This document shows, piece after piece, positions 1 through 12,319 of a stretch of 64,000 nt of DNA. The stretch is from Volvariella volvacea V23 (Eukaryota > Basidiomycota > Agaricomycetes > Agaricales > Pluteaceae), in assembly GCA_000349905.1 (NCBI GenBank), contig KB722743.1, forward strand, positions 1 through 64,000. Reading direction: 5' to 3'. The translations under genes were made by a program, and so were the position numbers. The notes under the pieces are model-generated. The model saw nothing but the letters and a program-made list of their open reading frames with translations. It was not told the DNA's origin and searched no databases. The stretch's first letter is position 1. Every line of letters starts with the position of its first letter.

Positions 1-78
1 AATACAGCAGTCCTATACACCATCCAAAAGATATACAAATAGCAAAACCTTCAAAGCGCCCAATGTTCACAAGCCCCA

Positions 79-2503
79 TCACCACCTCCTAACCAAAAAC
101 CAAGCAAGACACAGCGCCACACCCGAAAGCACAACCACATACGGCTTATGCACCTGTCCAGGTCTCCTCGGCTCCACCATCAAGCTCGGGGGTTGTACAT
201 GCCCCGACGCCGACTCGGAAGCAACATTAACCTCGATCCAGTCCTCCTTCTCAACTGTAGAGATGGTGTCACTAGGATCTGGCACGGTGCCCTCTTTCCC
301 TTCTTCGCCTTCCTTCAGGTCCTTGTTACCCGGCGCCACCTCATGGTCGGCTTTATCACCATCATCCAGTGTCGACGTGTTATCAGGCTTATTAAACAAC
401 AAGCAGAACCCGTTATTCGAATTTGGGAGCCGCGAGGTCGGGATCTGTCGTCGACCAGGTCGATGGAAAGGGTTGACGGTTATCAAAGTGGGGGCGAGGA
501 ATGCTGCGACTGCTATCGCTGCTGCGGACCCTGGTTCCGGGACGGTGTGAGCCTCCGACTGCGGCTTTGATGACGATTGCGGTGGGGTGGGGGCACTCTG
601 GGTAGTTTGCGGGGTGTAGTTTGGGGGCCAGGGCTTTGAGAGTCGATCGCGTTGTTCCGTGCCCTCTGGACACATTTGAGCACAATCGCTTCGGATTTTG
701 GGGAGGCCTGCTAAGACGTGTTCGAGAGTTTGTTCGGTGGCGTCTGTAACAGCAAACGGTAGATCAACGCTGAATAAGACAAGGGTTTAAATAAGGTTGA
801 TCATTAGTGTGAGTGCCAGTCGAGACTTACACCAAGCTGATAGCCATAGGCTCAAACCACGACTGTGAATGCAGCAGTCCAGCGTTCAGACCAATCAACG
901 CATTGGGCATCTCCAACTTTCCAAACTGCGGTTCAATCTCATGCTCCACCTGGTATCGCTCCAGCTCGTCCTTCTTGCTCGGATCTTGTTCAGCAGCGCG
1001 CTTCACTTTATCCAGCTCCTCCTGTTCCGCTTCTGTAAGAGGTCGATATAGCGCACGTCTGGTCCAGTTTTCTGCCATCTTGTAGAGGTGAATTTCTACT
1101 GAACCACCACCTGTTGATTGAGGAGCGGTGTATGTCCAGATTGGACCGTCGGTGGCGGCAAGAGAGGAAGGGTACTTGAGTTTTGCGGTGTAGTGGAGGT
1201 CATAGGCTGGTTTGCCAAAGAAGATGAGTTTGAGGTCTACGTATGGAAGGAGAAGCGCCAATTCGGAAAATCTACGCGTGGAAGAAGCGTGTATCAGCGA
1301 CAATGAAGGGCGTTATGTGCGGGAGATGCATACAAGGGGATAACGTTTAGCTCATAGTCAGCACCTATAAGGTGAACCGTTAACTCTTGTCGGTTTTCGG
1401 CCGACCGCTCTGGAGACACGACTTTGAGGACATTTACGAGAAGGTTGTAAACCGACAATGGATGGTCCATTAACAGGGCAACGGGCGAATCGAGGGGTAA
1501 TCCTCGCCATTGATACCACGACTTCCAATCCTTGACTTCCCCGTCTTTCAAAACCGGAGGCGGCCTACGCTTTCCGTCATCTTCAGACTCTTCGGAAAAG
1601 GTGAGGATAGGGATATGTTCCGGATTCTTGAGTAACCACGCGTCTTCGTGCTTAGGCCACGCTTTGCCCAATAGGACCTGTCCTGGTGCATAAGATGTCG
1701 TAGAAGGTAAGGGTAGGTCGTCAGGAAGTAAAAACAGTTCAGGCTCTTTGGTGTCCTTGGTCGGTCTTTCGGAACGTGTAGACCAGTAGCCAAACTTGGG
1801 GCCGGTTCCGAGCACGCCAAAGCGAGCCCGAAGAATGTCGTGTGGACAGGAGCCGTCGTATTCAACGCGCGACCAAGGGAATTGAGTAAGCTGAGATTGG
1901 AAATATTCGGTTCGCTTCATGTGCTCCTAAAGAAGCGCGAAACACGATCAGACGACTAAGATGGAAGGCAGCAATTAGATTAACCTTGTTCCGCGCGCAG
2001 AGGAGCTTATGGGGTGGAATTTGCTTGTTGCTGGAGGACTTCCAATCGGTGGTTTGACACTACGACAGTGGCGCAACGTTATTTGAGCCTCAAAGACAAA
2101 CTTCAGAGGGAGACAACCATACCGCACGACTGCAATAGACGAGAGCTTGGCAGCCGCCTGAGATGCAAAATTCAATGCCGGCTGTACATGTGCAGTCAAG
2201 GAGTCAACGCTTACCACAGCGCATCGTCTAGATCGACATGAAACAGCTTTATGCACTACTAGACATTAATCGAACCAGCGTACCTTGCGTTCCCCTGTCA
2301 AAGAATTAACGCTAGGTTTGCCGCAACCAGTACACTGCCATTGGTGTAAGTCCCTGCACCAGGGAGCACGAGACCCGTCTTACCATCGGCACTGGGGTAA
2401 AATCCAAAGCCTTCAAACGTTCGTCGTCGCCACTTTGTTCTGCGGCCTCCCACCTCTTCCAGGCCTGATAGGAAGCTGTAAATCGGTTGTTTAAGTTCGA
2501 CAT
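79..2503 (-). CDS. MYND zinc-finger protein with Mss51-like C-terminal domain and a C-terminal membrane segment
   Basis: A multi-exon gene. The MYND finger is split over three exons. Exon one ends with QCTGCGKPSVNSLTGERK near 2283, the next small exon gives TMRCG, and the following exons give GCQALVYCSRA, then CQTTDW, and an HKLLC end near 1990. Joining at GT...AG sites restores the full C-x2-C ... C-x2-C-x5-C-x3-C ... H-x3-C set. The main exons (1294-1920, 827-1303) carry PVALLMDHPLSVYNLL, LTVHLIGADYELNV and LNAGLLHSQSW, typical of the Mss51-like C-terminal domain in fungal MYND proteins. The last exon is Pro/Ser-rich and acidic, and ends in a hydrophobic stretch (YVVVLSGVALCLAWFLV) before RRW, suggesting a tail anchor. 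Yeast Mss51 acts in COX1 expression; this protein's role is not established. The start is uncertain: MSNLNNRFTASYQAWKRW at 2503 is attractive, but joining it in frame to the MYND exon needs an intron of about 30 nt. Confidence 0.75.
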
Positions 2504-2851
2504 CGAGAAGTTGAGGGTGTAGTAAAGTGTAGAAGCACAAGAGGGCAGAAGCGCCTTGAAGCCAGGACATGTCCACGTTCCTGCCTCATTGTGCGATGCA
2601 ACATGATGTCAACCTTGGAGAGGCGCGAGACCCTAACCCTGTGCTGAGGTTCCGGATTATCAATGGGTTCGGCAATGTCCGATCACGACCAGCGAAATGT
2701 GATTCCTCCAATTTTGACTCCATTTTATCCACCTTTCCGCCATATCTCTTTCGCCTCTCCACACCCCTCCGGACCACCAACAAACAAGCGGCTTTCTTGC
2801 TTATTTATTGCTTTGAGTTTACTCTTCCCGATACGCACCGAAAAAGTCGAT
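2504..2851. promoter_or_regulatory. Divergent promoter between the MYND gene and the La gene
   Basis: About 350 bp separate the proposed start codons of two genes reading outward. Pyrimidine-rich stretches (CCTTTCCGCC, CTCTTTCGCCTCTCC) precede the La start, as is common at fungal housekeeping promoters. I could not assign a specific factor site. Confidence 0.4.
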
Positions 2852-4788
2852 ATGGCGACTACCGTGGCAGACGCTGTTGACCCATTGAAGGCGGAAGAGG
2901 CCAGCAAGACGGAGGAGCCCAAGCCCGCTTGTGATGTAAACATGTCCGACAGCGACGCAGAAAAGAAGGCAAAGGTTATCAAGCAAGGTGCACTTCAACT
3001 TCTGGTCGATATCTAATCGATAGCTTACGTCTTTCCGGCGCTTGCAGTTGAATTCTACTTTGCCGACTCCAACTTGCCCTATGACAAGTATATGCGCTTC
3101 ACCTGCTACATCTATACAGAGGCTGAATGAAACTGTATCTAGGTTCATGTGGCAGCTCCACACAAAGGACGCGGAGCACTGGGTACCGCTCTCCACCATT
3201 GCATCGTTCAAGCGCATGCGCGAGTTTGGCTCGCTGTCAGTGGAGTGGATTGCCAACGTCCTACGAGAATCAAGCACAGAACTCGAAGTCGACGAGTCGG
3301 GCACCAAGATTCGCCGCGTGAGAGAGCTCGTGGAGCCCAAGAACCAGTTCGAACGAAGCATATATGCGGTGAGTCATAATCCTAATGGGCGTCTATCTTC
3401 CCTGCATTTGCTGACATGCTTATGTGTACTATAGAAAGGGTTCGGCGAAGAGGACTCGACATTGCAGAAGCGTCTTGAGGACTTCTTTGACAAATACGGC
3501 AAGACCAATGCCGTTAGGATGCGTCGGGATGAGCACAAGAAATTCAAGGTGATCGTTCATATTCTTGTCTTGTCGTAATCGTCTACTTACTGGAACTACA
3601 CCCTTCAGGGCTCCGTCTTTGTCGAATTCACAGACTTCAAATCAGTTGACGACTTCCTGAAGGCTGAGCCCAAACCCTCTTGGGAAGGAAATGAACTTCT
3701 CATTATGACCAAGTATGTCTCCATCCATACTTGACATATTCTCTTTTAACTCTCTCGTGTTATCTCTGCCCTCTTTCGCGACTCATCATACGCCCCTATC
3801 TACTTCATGTTCCGGTTCCAGAGAAGCATACTGTGAGATGAAAATCAAGGAGAAAGGACTGACAGGCAAGGCAGCTGTCAACAAAAAGGAAGCCATGAAC
3901 AAGCGTGGATTCAACGCCTTCCGAGAAATATCCAAGGGCAAGGGCAAGGCGGGAGAAGGCTCGGCGCCAGAGAAGAAGGACGTGTATCTCGAGTTCATGG
4001 GCAACAAGCTACTCATCCAGGAAGACGAGAGCGGGAACGGATACGTGAAGGAAGAGGATATTCCCTATGTCAAGGGTGCGACTCTCAAGTTTGAGGGATG
4101 CGGTGGTGACGTGTCGTGGAATGAGATCAAGGTAGCTCTCCTACTTGCGGGCAAGCTGACGCATCACAGTCCTGACCATGCTCTCTGCGTCTTTGTCGCT
4201 TTAGGATCCCATCAAGGCAAAGTTCGAACGTGCGCCCTTCATCAAGTACACGCGTGGCGAGGATCACGGCTTGGTTGGGTTCTCAAAAGTTCTCTCCGAG
4301 GAGGACATTGCGTTCGTCAAGGAAACGATCAAAACTATCAATGACAAAACTGTGACGTGGTCGCTACCAGAAGGTACGCCCGTGGTTCCTTTCTGCCATA
4401 GGCATAGCTGACTTGGACACCAACAGAGGCGGAGGAGAAAGCCTTCCAAGTTGAACGCGCACAGACAGCAGCAAAGGCCGCAATACAAACTACAGCCAAG
4501 ACGTCCAAGTTCTCCACGCGTGGTGGCAGAGGTGGTCGGGGCGGAAGAGGTGGCCGCGGTGGTGGACGTCACGGTGGCGGCGATAGAGGAAAGAAGGACA
4601 ACAATGGCGCGTCGGCAGCTAAGGAGGGCGCAGAAGAGGTCGGAGAGAAGAGAAAGAGAGCGGTCGAGCCTGACGGCGGCCTTGGCACCGGTGTGCGCGG
4701 CACAGCTGGTCCGCCCACTCTGCAGACCACGAAGAAGGCCAAGTTGGAGAGCGGAGAGGCGAAGAGCGCTGCTGTTAGTAGCTCGTAG
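2852..4788 (+). CDS. La-type RNA-binding protein (Lhp1/SSB homologue)
   Basis: Binds the 3' UUU-OH ends of new RNA polymerase III transcripts and protects pre-tRNAs in the nucleus (family knowledge). The first exon encodes MATTVADAVDPLKAEEASK and an acidic-lysine stretch. The winged-helix La motif follows over several exons: VEFYFADSNLPYDK, FMWQLHTKDAEHWVPLSTIA, FKRMREF, then IANVLRES. An RRM comes next, with KYGKTNAVRMRRDEHKKFK and GSVFVEFTDFKSVDDFL. A second, La-specific RRM-like region includes YLEFMGNKLLIQED and VKGATLKFEGCGGDVSWNEIK, then FIKYTRGEDHGLVGF. The C-terminus has an arginine/glycine-rich stretch (around 4510-4600), followed by a KRKR-type basic signal and the end SAAVSSS. At least seven short introns interrupt it. 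The ATG at 2852 is the first in frame with the acidic N-terminus, and the stop is at 4786. Confidence 0.93.
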
Positions 4789-6438
4789 TTGGCGCGTTGG
4801 GACCCGATTGATCGCGGAGGGCGTGTTGCTCGCTTGCGCGTTTGGATCTAGACGTGTAGGGTCTAGGTGTTCGGAGGATTGTTTCCTGGTTGTTAGCTGT
4901 ATATATCCTTGTACGTTTTCACGATGCTGAAGTTCTAGTGTCTGGTTTCTGCTCTGGACTCTGCTGTGTTGTGTACTCAATCAAAATATGGCGATAATAC
5001 AACGCGTGTTTACTGTTTGGCTGTGCTAGCGGGTCCTTCCTGGTTCACATGCTACTTTTACTTGATACATACGGCAAGCAATATTAGTCCGACGAATTGA
5101 CGGATCCCAGAGATGATGATCAAACTGAGGCAGCATGTCATTATCATCAGCACAAGCAGGGTTCCCGGTCCCACTAGCCTAGGGCCCGCGTGCGGCGAAT
5201 TAAATGCACCACGTCGAGTGCCCTGCAACGAGGCGGATTCCTGGAGTGATCAAGTCGCCGGATTGCGAAATAGTCTGGTCGACGGCGTGGTGGGAGTGAT
5301 TGTTGGCCTTGCCGCTGCCCGTTTTTGTCATTCGTGATGGGTGGGAGAGAGACAACGGCATAGTGGGATGTCGTTTGGTTCCCGGACTGATAAGCCGCGC
5401 GAGCCTTCGCTCCCTCTGAGAGGGGGAGGGGATGCTTCTTGTGCAGCGTGGTGATAGATCAAAACATGGACCTACTGCGCGAGTTTCAAGTTTATGCCAC
5501 GGATGTCTCTCCGAGACCCTCCAGAGCTGGGTTCGTTGAGAGGCAGATATGTCTGTGAGGACACCTAGCCTTCCCCACAATCCGTGCCTGCACGATGCAG
5601 GCCAACGACAAACCAGTCGGTCCGTCATGTCGTAAGTGTCCATGTACGGGACAGAACGTGAGGAGGAAATAGATATGGAATGCACAATCGCCGTCTAAAT
5701 GAAGTAAGACCAGGTTCGTTGACGGCACCCTCCAAGAAACGTGGAGATTGGCGAAGCTATTATTTGATCCAAATGCAAATGATGCGAATAAACGAATATC
5801 TGGCTTCTGTTCGTCCTGCGGCGCGCGGCGAGGGAGTGCACCGGCCGGGGTGGGTGTGGCCCGGGGGGCCTGTGGTGGGTGGCTAGACGACGGCGGGGGT
5901 TGGGTTCGTGGCGGGAACGCGGGCTGCGCTGGCTCTCAAGGTCGCCGGGGGCGTGTACGTAAGGACGGGGCCAGTTGGCAACGGTAGTCGGTTTGGATGC
6001 CGGTGGGGACCGGAGGAGGGCCATGTTTGGCTTGAGTGAAAATTTCGACGGGTGGGCTGCATCGTGGTGCGGCGGATGGACGCGGGGATCCAAACGATCT
6101 GGGCGGACCCTCGCGCGTGCGGAAGCATCACGTACAAGGCGGGCAATGTGTCGTGGGTGGGTGTGATCCGCCTCTGCAATTGGCTGTGGGACGGGGAGGG
6201 AACTGGGCGTGTAAGCAGGTCGGGCCTCGTTGCAATCAATTTACATGGGCCACCCTGCTCAGGGCCGCATGCTCGGACTTCTAGAATCCGATTTAACTGG
6301 GCAGCCAAATCTCCCACCGACCTCTATCTGCGTTTCCTTGCATTCGACTCGAACTCCTTTACTTCCTGGTCCCCTTCCCATTTCGAGCCTCGCTAGTCAC
6401 AACTTTCTAATACCTGCTCACGACTAATACGATACCCA
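4789..6438. other. Intergenic stretch, no supported gene
   Basis: About 1.65 kb between La and the Sfp1-like gene. Long open frames on both strands (for example 5200-5685 and 5883-6317 minus) show no domain, no plausible exon joins and arginine/proline-rich shadow composition. The 5800-6200 part is GC-rich. The last 200 bp, with CT-rich tracts, probably hold the promoter and 5' leader of the downstream factor. Confidence 0.5.
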
Positions 6439-8286
6439 ATGGCCGCTAATACGACCGCTCACGTCAGTCATTGCCCCCACGACCACCAACCCGTATCCAA
6501 GGCTTCCGCTTCCACCCAGGACGCCCTCGCAACCCACGCCCTCGCCCTACGACGGCGAGTTCTGCTCTGAGATCCAGGACTCGGAGCGTATTGGCCAGCT
6601 CGAGCGCGCATACGTGAGTGATTTTGTTCCCTCCCGCTTGCAAATGTCACGCTACAATAGACCACCACGCGATCCACACGTGCCCTGCTCGGACCTGACA
6701 TCCACTGGCCCGCGATCAGCGCTGCCCCACCGCTCTGCTCAGCCAACGTACTCTTATGCGCTCGTTACTGATGCCACGCTTACCCTAGTGCAGGAACTTT
6801 ATCTGCTGTGGCCACTGGCACGCCGACCTCCACGCCCTCATGCAGCACCTCGAGCTCGTCCACCAAAAGGTCGAGCCCGCCAGCGGGGCCGTCATCCACA
6901 CCCCGCCCCAGGCCGCCAACGACTCGATAAGGAGCGCCGTCGCCGCCCTCCCGAGCTCCACTCCCACCCCCGCGTCGGGTGCCAATGTGGGCACCTACCC
7001 CTATCCATCTCTTGGCTCAGGCACATCCGCCGCCGCCTATACCATCTCCCACCCGCAATACTACGCCCCGCTCACCTTTGACGACTCCAAGATCCCGGCC
7101 GACTACAGCAAGTTCACCTACACGACCCCCTTTGACGAGCTGTCCTCCCTGCTCGAGTCGGCAGCGCCCGCAGACTGGTTCGGATGGAGCACAGGCGTGG
7201 ACGAGTTCACTCTAGATTACAGTTCCGTCAATGAAGCCATCATGTCCCAGCTCCCCTCGCCCGTCCTCGAAAACTCGCCGTCGCCGCTGTCGACGCCCTC
7301 GCTATCCAACTCACCTTATAATTCCGATTACGACGGCAGCAGCAGCCCGTATTCATCCTGGTCGTCCCCACCCACCCCGGGCCTCCTCCATTCCAGTCCG
7401 GCCTCCTCCGCGAGCTCGACGCCTCCCCGGACCCCTGACTCGCGCGACTGGGCGCGGCCGTACGCCGGCTCCGAGTTTGGCGCGAGCAAGGCGAAGCAAA
7501 GGTACGCGTCGATGGGGCTCGAGCCCAGCCTGTCCTCCAAGCGCAAGCGCAGCAGCCACCACCACCAGCAGGCGCTCGCAGACGACGGCGACTGGGCGGA
7601 CAGCCGGGCGGGTGTCGGGAGGAAGACGACGAAGAAGAGCCACGCGCACGCCATCTCCCGCGTGGACGCAGAGCTGGGGGATGGCGCGCTGGGAGGCAGC
7701 TTTAGCAAGCAGGTTGCCTCCGCGAGCGGCCGCGATGCTATTGTGATTGACAGCAGCGCCTTGTCCGGCGCGTCGAGCGTGTCGCCGAATAGGCGCAAGG
7801 ACAGGGAACGGCCGTTCAAGTGCCATGTGCCCGGGTGCACCAAGGTCAGTGGAACGTCCTCGTCGCTGCACGCAGGCTCTCACCCCGGATTACTCACAGG
7901 AATACCTGAACCCAAATGGACTCAAGTACCATTTGGAACGAGGCACATGCACCATCGACCTCAACCTCGTCACGCCCGAGATACGCGTTGCGATCGAGCA
8001 GGCTCAGGCGTCGGGGACGCGTCTCTCCTTGGCGGCTGGCGGCATCATCGCAGCTGCTGCCGCGTCGTCGTCGTCGTCAGCGTCAAGCACGCCATCTCCG
8101 TCATCATCTCCCACCACCACACCACCCTCCTCCGTCGTCCCTTCGGCAGAGTCGTCGCCCTCGCCCTCCAGCCCTGCCGCCTCGTCCTCGCCAGCGCCCT
8201 CACCGCTGCCCTTGAGCCCGACCTCGCCCCACTCGGCGTTGGTCACCATCGAGTCTCTGTCTTCGTACAAGTACGAAACGGACTGA
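6439..8286 (+). CDS. Sfp1-like C2H2 zinc-finger transcription factor
   Basis: Nuclear regulator resembling the Sfp1 family, which controls ribosomal and growth genes in yeast. The first clear exon reads PYDGEFCSEIQDSERIGQLE and ends at a GTGAGT donor near 6614. Joining to an acceptor TAG near 6790 gives ERAYCRNFICCGHWHADLHA, then LMQHLELVH, a finger typical of this family. A long Ser/Pro-rich, low-complexity middle follows, with a basic KRKR patch. RPFKCHVPGCTK ends at an intron (about 7844-7901), and the next exon continues EYLNPNGLKYHLERGTC, completing the second finger with the NGLKYH signature. The tail is Ser/Pro/Ala-rich and stops at 8286. The N-terminus is unsure: the ATG at 6439 is not in the frame of the first clear exon without a very short or non-standard intron, so the true start may lie elsewhere. 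Confidence 0.8.
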
Positions 8287-9232
8287 ACTGAACTGAACGT
8301 TTCTTCTGCTAATGCTACGCAAAAACCCCCCACTACAAAACGAAGGATCGGCCAAAAAAATTGTTCATATTTCTTGGTACTCGATTGCGCTCGAGTACCT
8401 TTCTAATGACCTCTTCAAAACTATCTCTACCTCATACCAACCTACCTTTACGACCTTTTCTTTCCTCCTCTCCTCTTTCTTTCTTTTTTTCTTCCTTGGG
8501 TATTTAACGGTTCTATGTCTATGTCCTATGCCTCCTATGCCACACCACACCATAGCGAAGGGGCCTCTTTATCTTTGATCCTTCCGCTTGTCCTTTTTGT
8601 TGTTGTTGTAGCCTTAGACTTTTTTTAGATTGCTAGTTCATCCCCTCCCCGGAGCTAGATCTTGTACTATTGTATTTTCGTTCGTACTAATACGGCCAAT
8701 ATACGTTTTTCTTTTTGATTTTTGAAGATGGTGTCACAGCGAGCCAGCTTTGTGCTGGTGCGTGTGTGTGTGTATGACGGCAGCTCGGTTGTGGGACCGA
8801 CGGAGGTAAAAAGGGCCACGCGATGGTATGGTGTTTGCGCTGGGGCTGTCAGCGTCTTCTATGGTGACTCGCGGTTGGTTGGGATGGAGGTACGTCTTGG
8901 TTCTGTTTTACGTTTTGCGACTGGGGACCCACAACCCAGGTCGAAACTCCAAGCTCGAGGTGACACAACCCAACCGTGACACGCACACCCTCATAGGGGG
9001 CCTTGTGTAAGGCGGTCAACTCGTTCGTTTTTGAGCTGAGCCTCCAATCAAAATGGAGTTTGACTGCGAAGGTCAGTCACAATGCATTGGACTCGGAATG
9101 GCATCACGGTCTTCGTAATGGTTGGGAAGGTGCTAACCACTCTTCAGGTTCTCTGTAAGACATGTCTAATTGGCCGGCGTTGCGGGCCCCATTTACTATT
9201 GCGTCCCCTCCCCCCCACAGATCCCATCGTTG
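8287..9232. other. 3' flank and intergenic stretch before the ATPase array
   Basis: Contains a strong CT-rich tract (about 8445-8500) and T-rich stretches expected of a 3' untranslated region, plus a short GT run near 8760. The open frame 8722-8979 has no recognisable domain or exon partner. I see no gene. Confidence 0.5.
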
Positions 9233-9233
9233 G

Positions 9234-9285
9234 TCCCGTGATAAACGCGCAGACATCGACCCGCCCGAAAAGTTGATGTCTGCGC
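9234..9285. promoter_or_regulatory. Conserved upstream element with perfect 11-bp inverted repeat, ATPase copy 1
   Basis: The arm GCGCAGACATC (9247-9257) and its exact reverse complement GATGTCTGCGC (9275-9285) are separated by 17 bp, 127 bp before the copy-1 ATG. A 23-bp block (9234-9256) containing the left arm recurs exactly before copy 2 and with one mismatch before copy 3. Conservation of this block in otherwise diverged flanks suggests a shared regulatory site, for instance for a dimeric DNA-binding protein. The function is inferred. Confidence 0.55.
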
Positions 9286-9412
9286 CATTGATATACAAAT
9301 TTGGGGGAACCTGGCTACGTATCTTCCACGGGCTTGCCCTGGCGCCCTATACTCCGACTTCAAATCCACCATCCCGACATATTAACAGGGCAAGCAGCCA
9401 CAGGGGCAAAAG

Positions 9413-11804
9413 ATGGCATGTAACAATGCCCACGTCGACCTTGAAATGAGCCTCGTTCAAGACCAATTAAGCGCCGGCGACTGGAATGAGGATCTGGGAA
9501 ACGTGAACGCACTCGACCACAGCTATAAAACGGCTCCCGTGATAACCGGGGACGCCGCAGAGGTGCTTGGCCAGGGCGTCATACCTCAACGAGCTGTATA
9601 TGGGGGGATCCTGTCCCAATTTGTCGATGGGGAAGAATACAGAGCGAGCACGCGAAAGCTGTATATTAACACGAACGCACCGTTTAGCGCGGTGATTTGT
9701 GGCCTACAGGTATGCTGATTTGAGTTTTGACAGTTTGACGTGGTGCTCAGGTCGGGGTTCCCTTTATTCTAGGGTTCAGGAAAAAGCCACTCGACGGCGG
9801 TGCTTTTGGAAAGTTGCTTGATCAAGGATGACCGTCTGGGTTCTTTGCCAAAGCCTTTGAGCGCGGTTGTGTAAGCTTGTATCGCTTTCGTACGCTGTCG
9901 ATCTGCTTCTAACGTTTCTCTGCACCCAGCTTTCATTTTGACACCGCTGCAGGGGGGAATAGGGTACGGCCTTGTGAGGCTGCGTATTTATCTACATTGG
10001 ACCATCAACTCGGTGGTAGTGTGCGCCCGCCTAAAGTAACTGTGCTTGTTCTGTACGCACATTTATATAGTCGATTGTACTTGGTAGCGCTGACTCACTC
10101 TGACAGACCGAAGACAGTAAAAGCAATGAAGGAATTATATGCAAGTCTACCAAACGTCGAGGTCAAACCCCTCCATTTTGCAATGCCAGATATAAGCGGA
10201 GAACGGTTGCTTTCCATGATGAAAGTAGACGAAGGGAGCAGTAAGTAACCCCATCAGATCTACACCCCCCACAGCATAACCTCTGGAGACGGCAGATGTA
10301 CCCCTCTACATGGAGCTCATCATGACAATCCTTCGAGACATGAGCGAGTTTAACTATGCCACGTTCCGAGAAAAACTCAAGGAATATAAGCTCAGCCCAA
10401 ACCAGAAAGCGATGTTAAACCTAAGATTGGCACTCCTGGAATCCTGCTTAAAGGGGGGTAACAAAACTAATAGTGTGTCAACCCATTTTCACAAAGGTCA
10501 CCTCACAATCGTGGAGTAGGTGAAATCCACTGCTCATCGACTCTATCGCTCATTTGCGGTTCAGTTTATCCTCGCCGTTCATGAATTCGTCATCGGCATG
10601 CGGGTTCTTTGATATTATTCTTGGGTTATATCTTGAAGCAGAAGTTTCCACCGGGAAACTTGTTGGTATGTAACCTCTCTTCATGTCAGTTGTCGTGCAT
10701 TTATAGCATGGCTCGATAGTGCTTGACGAGGCTCACAAGGTACCAGTGCACCTTAAGCTCCGCCCTATATAGCGTCTCACCACCTACAGTACCTGGGAGA
10801 CGCGGGTGGCTCCGAGAAGCTCACAGAGTCGTTACTCTCCGTGATGAGGCAAGAAAGACACTTGAACACCCGCGTCATTATCTCTACACAAGAGCCGACT
10901 GTCGTGCCCGCCAAATTCTTGGAGCTGAGTTCCTTCGTTATCGTTCATCGCTTTACGTCGCCTCAGTGGCTTCGTCACCTTTGCTCTCATGTCTCCATAC
11001 CCAAGGCTTCAGAGGAAGAGCTCTTCCCCAAGGTTTGATAATTTATTTCCGTTGGGAGCTAACTTGACGGGGTCGATAGATCATTGGCCTTCGAACGGGT
11101 CAGGCTTTCTTATTCGCTCCATCAGGACTTGGGATAAAGTACAAATATTCGATGGGCACATCAGGGCGCTCGGCTACTGGTAAAAGGGGTACACAGGGAT
11201 TGACGCCCCTCGGTCAAGGCTACCTGAAGGTTTATTCCCGCCGACGTATTACCTTGGACGGTGGACAATCCCTGCTTGCTGTAGCTGCCTCCACTAGGTT
11301 CGTTGGTGGGGTTGGTGTGCATATGGCTGACCAGGTTACGAGCAGCCCTAGCGGTAAGTCTTGTTCCCTCCAGGACGTCGCACAAACGAGTTGGTCTCAC
11401 CAGCCGATTCCATCTAATGATTGTGATACAGAGGATGACCGGAATAGAAACAGCATGGCAGGAGACTGGTCAGGTAACCCTACCAAATTTAAGGTTGCCA
11501 GTGATGCTTACAGACTCGACGCATGGTAGCATCAAACGCACACCTAGATACAACCACCGGGGAAGACCAGAACAACTTTATTCCACTTTTGGTTGTACTC
11601 ACCCTGGCAAAGAGGGAGATTGGGGTGGCTCGCCTTCCATGGTTAACAGCTTCTGCGACAATCAGGAAGGTGTTCCCTGATATTTCCTTCGGAAGGTTTA
11701 GTCTCTATGTAGAAGCTGCTGAACGTGCTGGGTTGGTGAACTCTAGTGGGCCGTCAGTACCTCTGCCATGGGTGGAATCTAGAATATATTACGAGGCAAA
11801 TTAG
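9413..11804 (+). CDS. HerA/DUF87-like P-loop ATPase, tandem copy 1, with C-terminal winged-helix-like domain
   Basis: Multi-exon gene, first of three tandem paralogues. The N-terminus (YKTAPVITGDAAEVLGQGV, PQRAVYGGILSQFVDGEE, YINTNAPFSAVICG) leads into a Walker A motif GLQGSGKS split by intron 1 (9710-9772). Later exons give FHFDTAAGGNRVRPCEAAYL, ASLPNVEVKPLHFAM and KAMLNLRLALLESCL. The Walker B is VLDEAHK, with DEAH at 10725-10736. It is followed by ESLLSVMRQERHLNTRVIIS, then TQEPTVVPAKFLELSSFVIV and HRFTSPQWLRHL, the layout of HerA/VirD4-type ATPases, whose members drive DNA translocation or processing. The last exons encode FIPLLVVLTLAKRE ... FGRFSLYVEAAERAGLV, resembling the winged-helix (OST-HTH-like) tail of fungal NYN proteins. 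The linker holds one DWSG. There is no signal peptide or membrane segment. Substrate and role are unknown. Confidence 0.75.
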
Positions 11805-12319
11805 GTGTTATAGTGATTGTTCGTCCTGTCGTGTCGTATGTATATTAGATCTGCCGTTGCTAGAATGATTAGATCTAAGTTATTGCTTTTCAGCTTTTGC
11901 CAACATGTCTCCCCTCCCCCTTTGACTTTATGTCGACCAGAGAGCGATACCGCCAAAGAATATCAGATTACTGGGATATTATCCTTCGTTATTTATGTGC
12001 ACTTTCCTGGAAAGAATAACTCGTTTTGGTCGTACGAGTATGGCGGCTAATACATTGCCTCTGGAAATTTCAAAAAGCCGCTTCTGGTGTGCGCCTTTAG
12101 CTCTTATCCAGTCAAATGAAGACAGGTAAGGTGCGGCGCAGTGCTACACCCGGCCTTATATGCACGATCCCCCAGCCCGCAGTTAGTTTAGATAGCACAC
12201 ACCTATCTTCCAGGACCCGTCATACATCATTATTTAATTCTTAGCATTGTCTCATTGGTCTGGTCAGCTAGACTCACCACCATTTCGATCATTACAGATC
12301 CCACAGGCCAAGACCGTGA
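11805..12319. other. Spacer between ATPase copies 1 and 2
   Basis: About 500 bp with no supported gene. It should hold the terminator of copy 1 and the promoter of copy 2. Confidence 0.5.

Noticed and set aside
5200..6317. Several 130-160-codon frames on both strands
   Set aside because: GC-rich intergenic sequence with Arg/Pro/Gly shadow composition; no motif and no conserved exon pattern.
7328..7883. Long minus-strand open frames inside the Sfp1-like gene
   Set aside because: Arginine/alanine-rich antisense shadows of a GC-rich coding exon; no domain and no independent start context.
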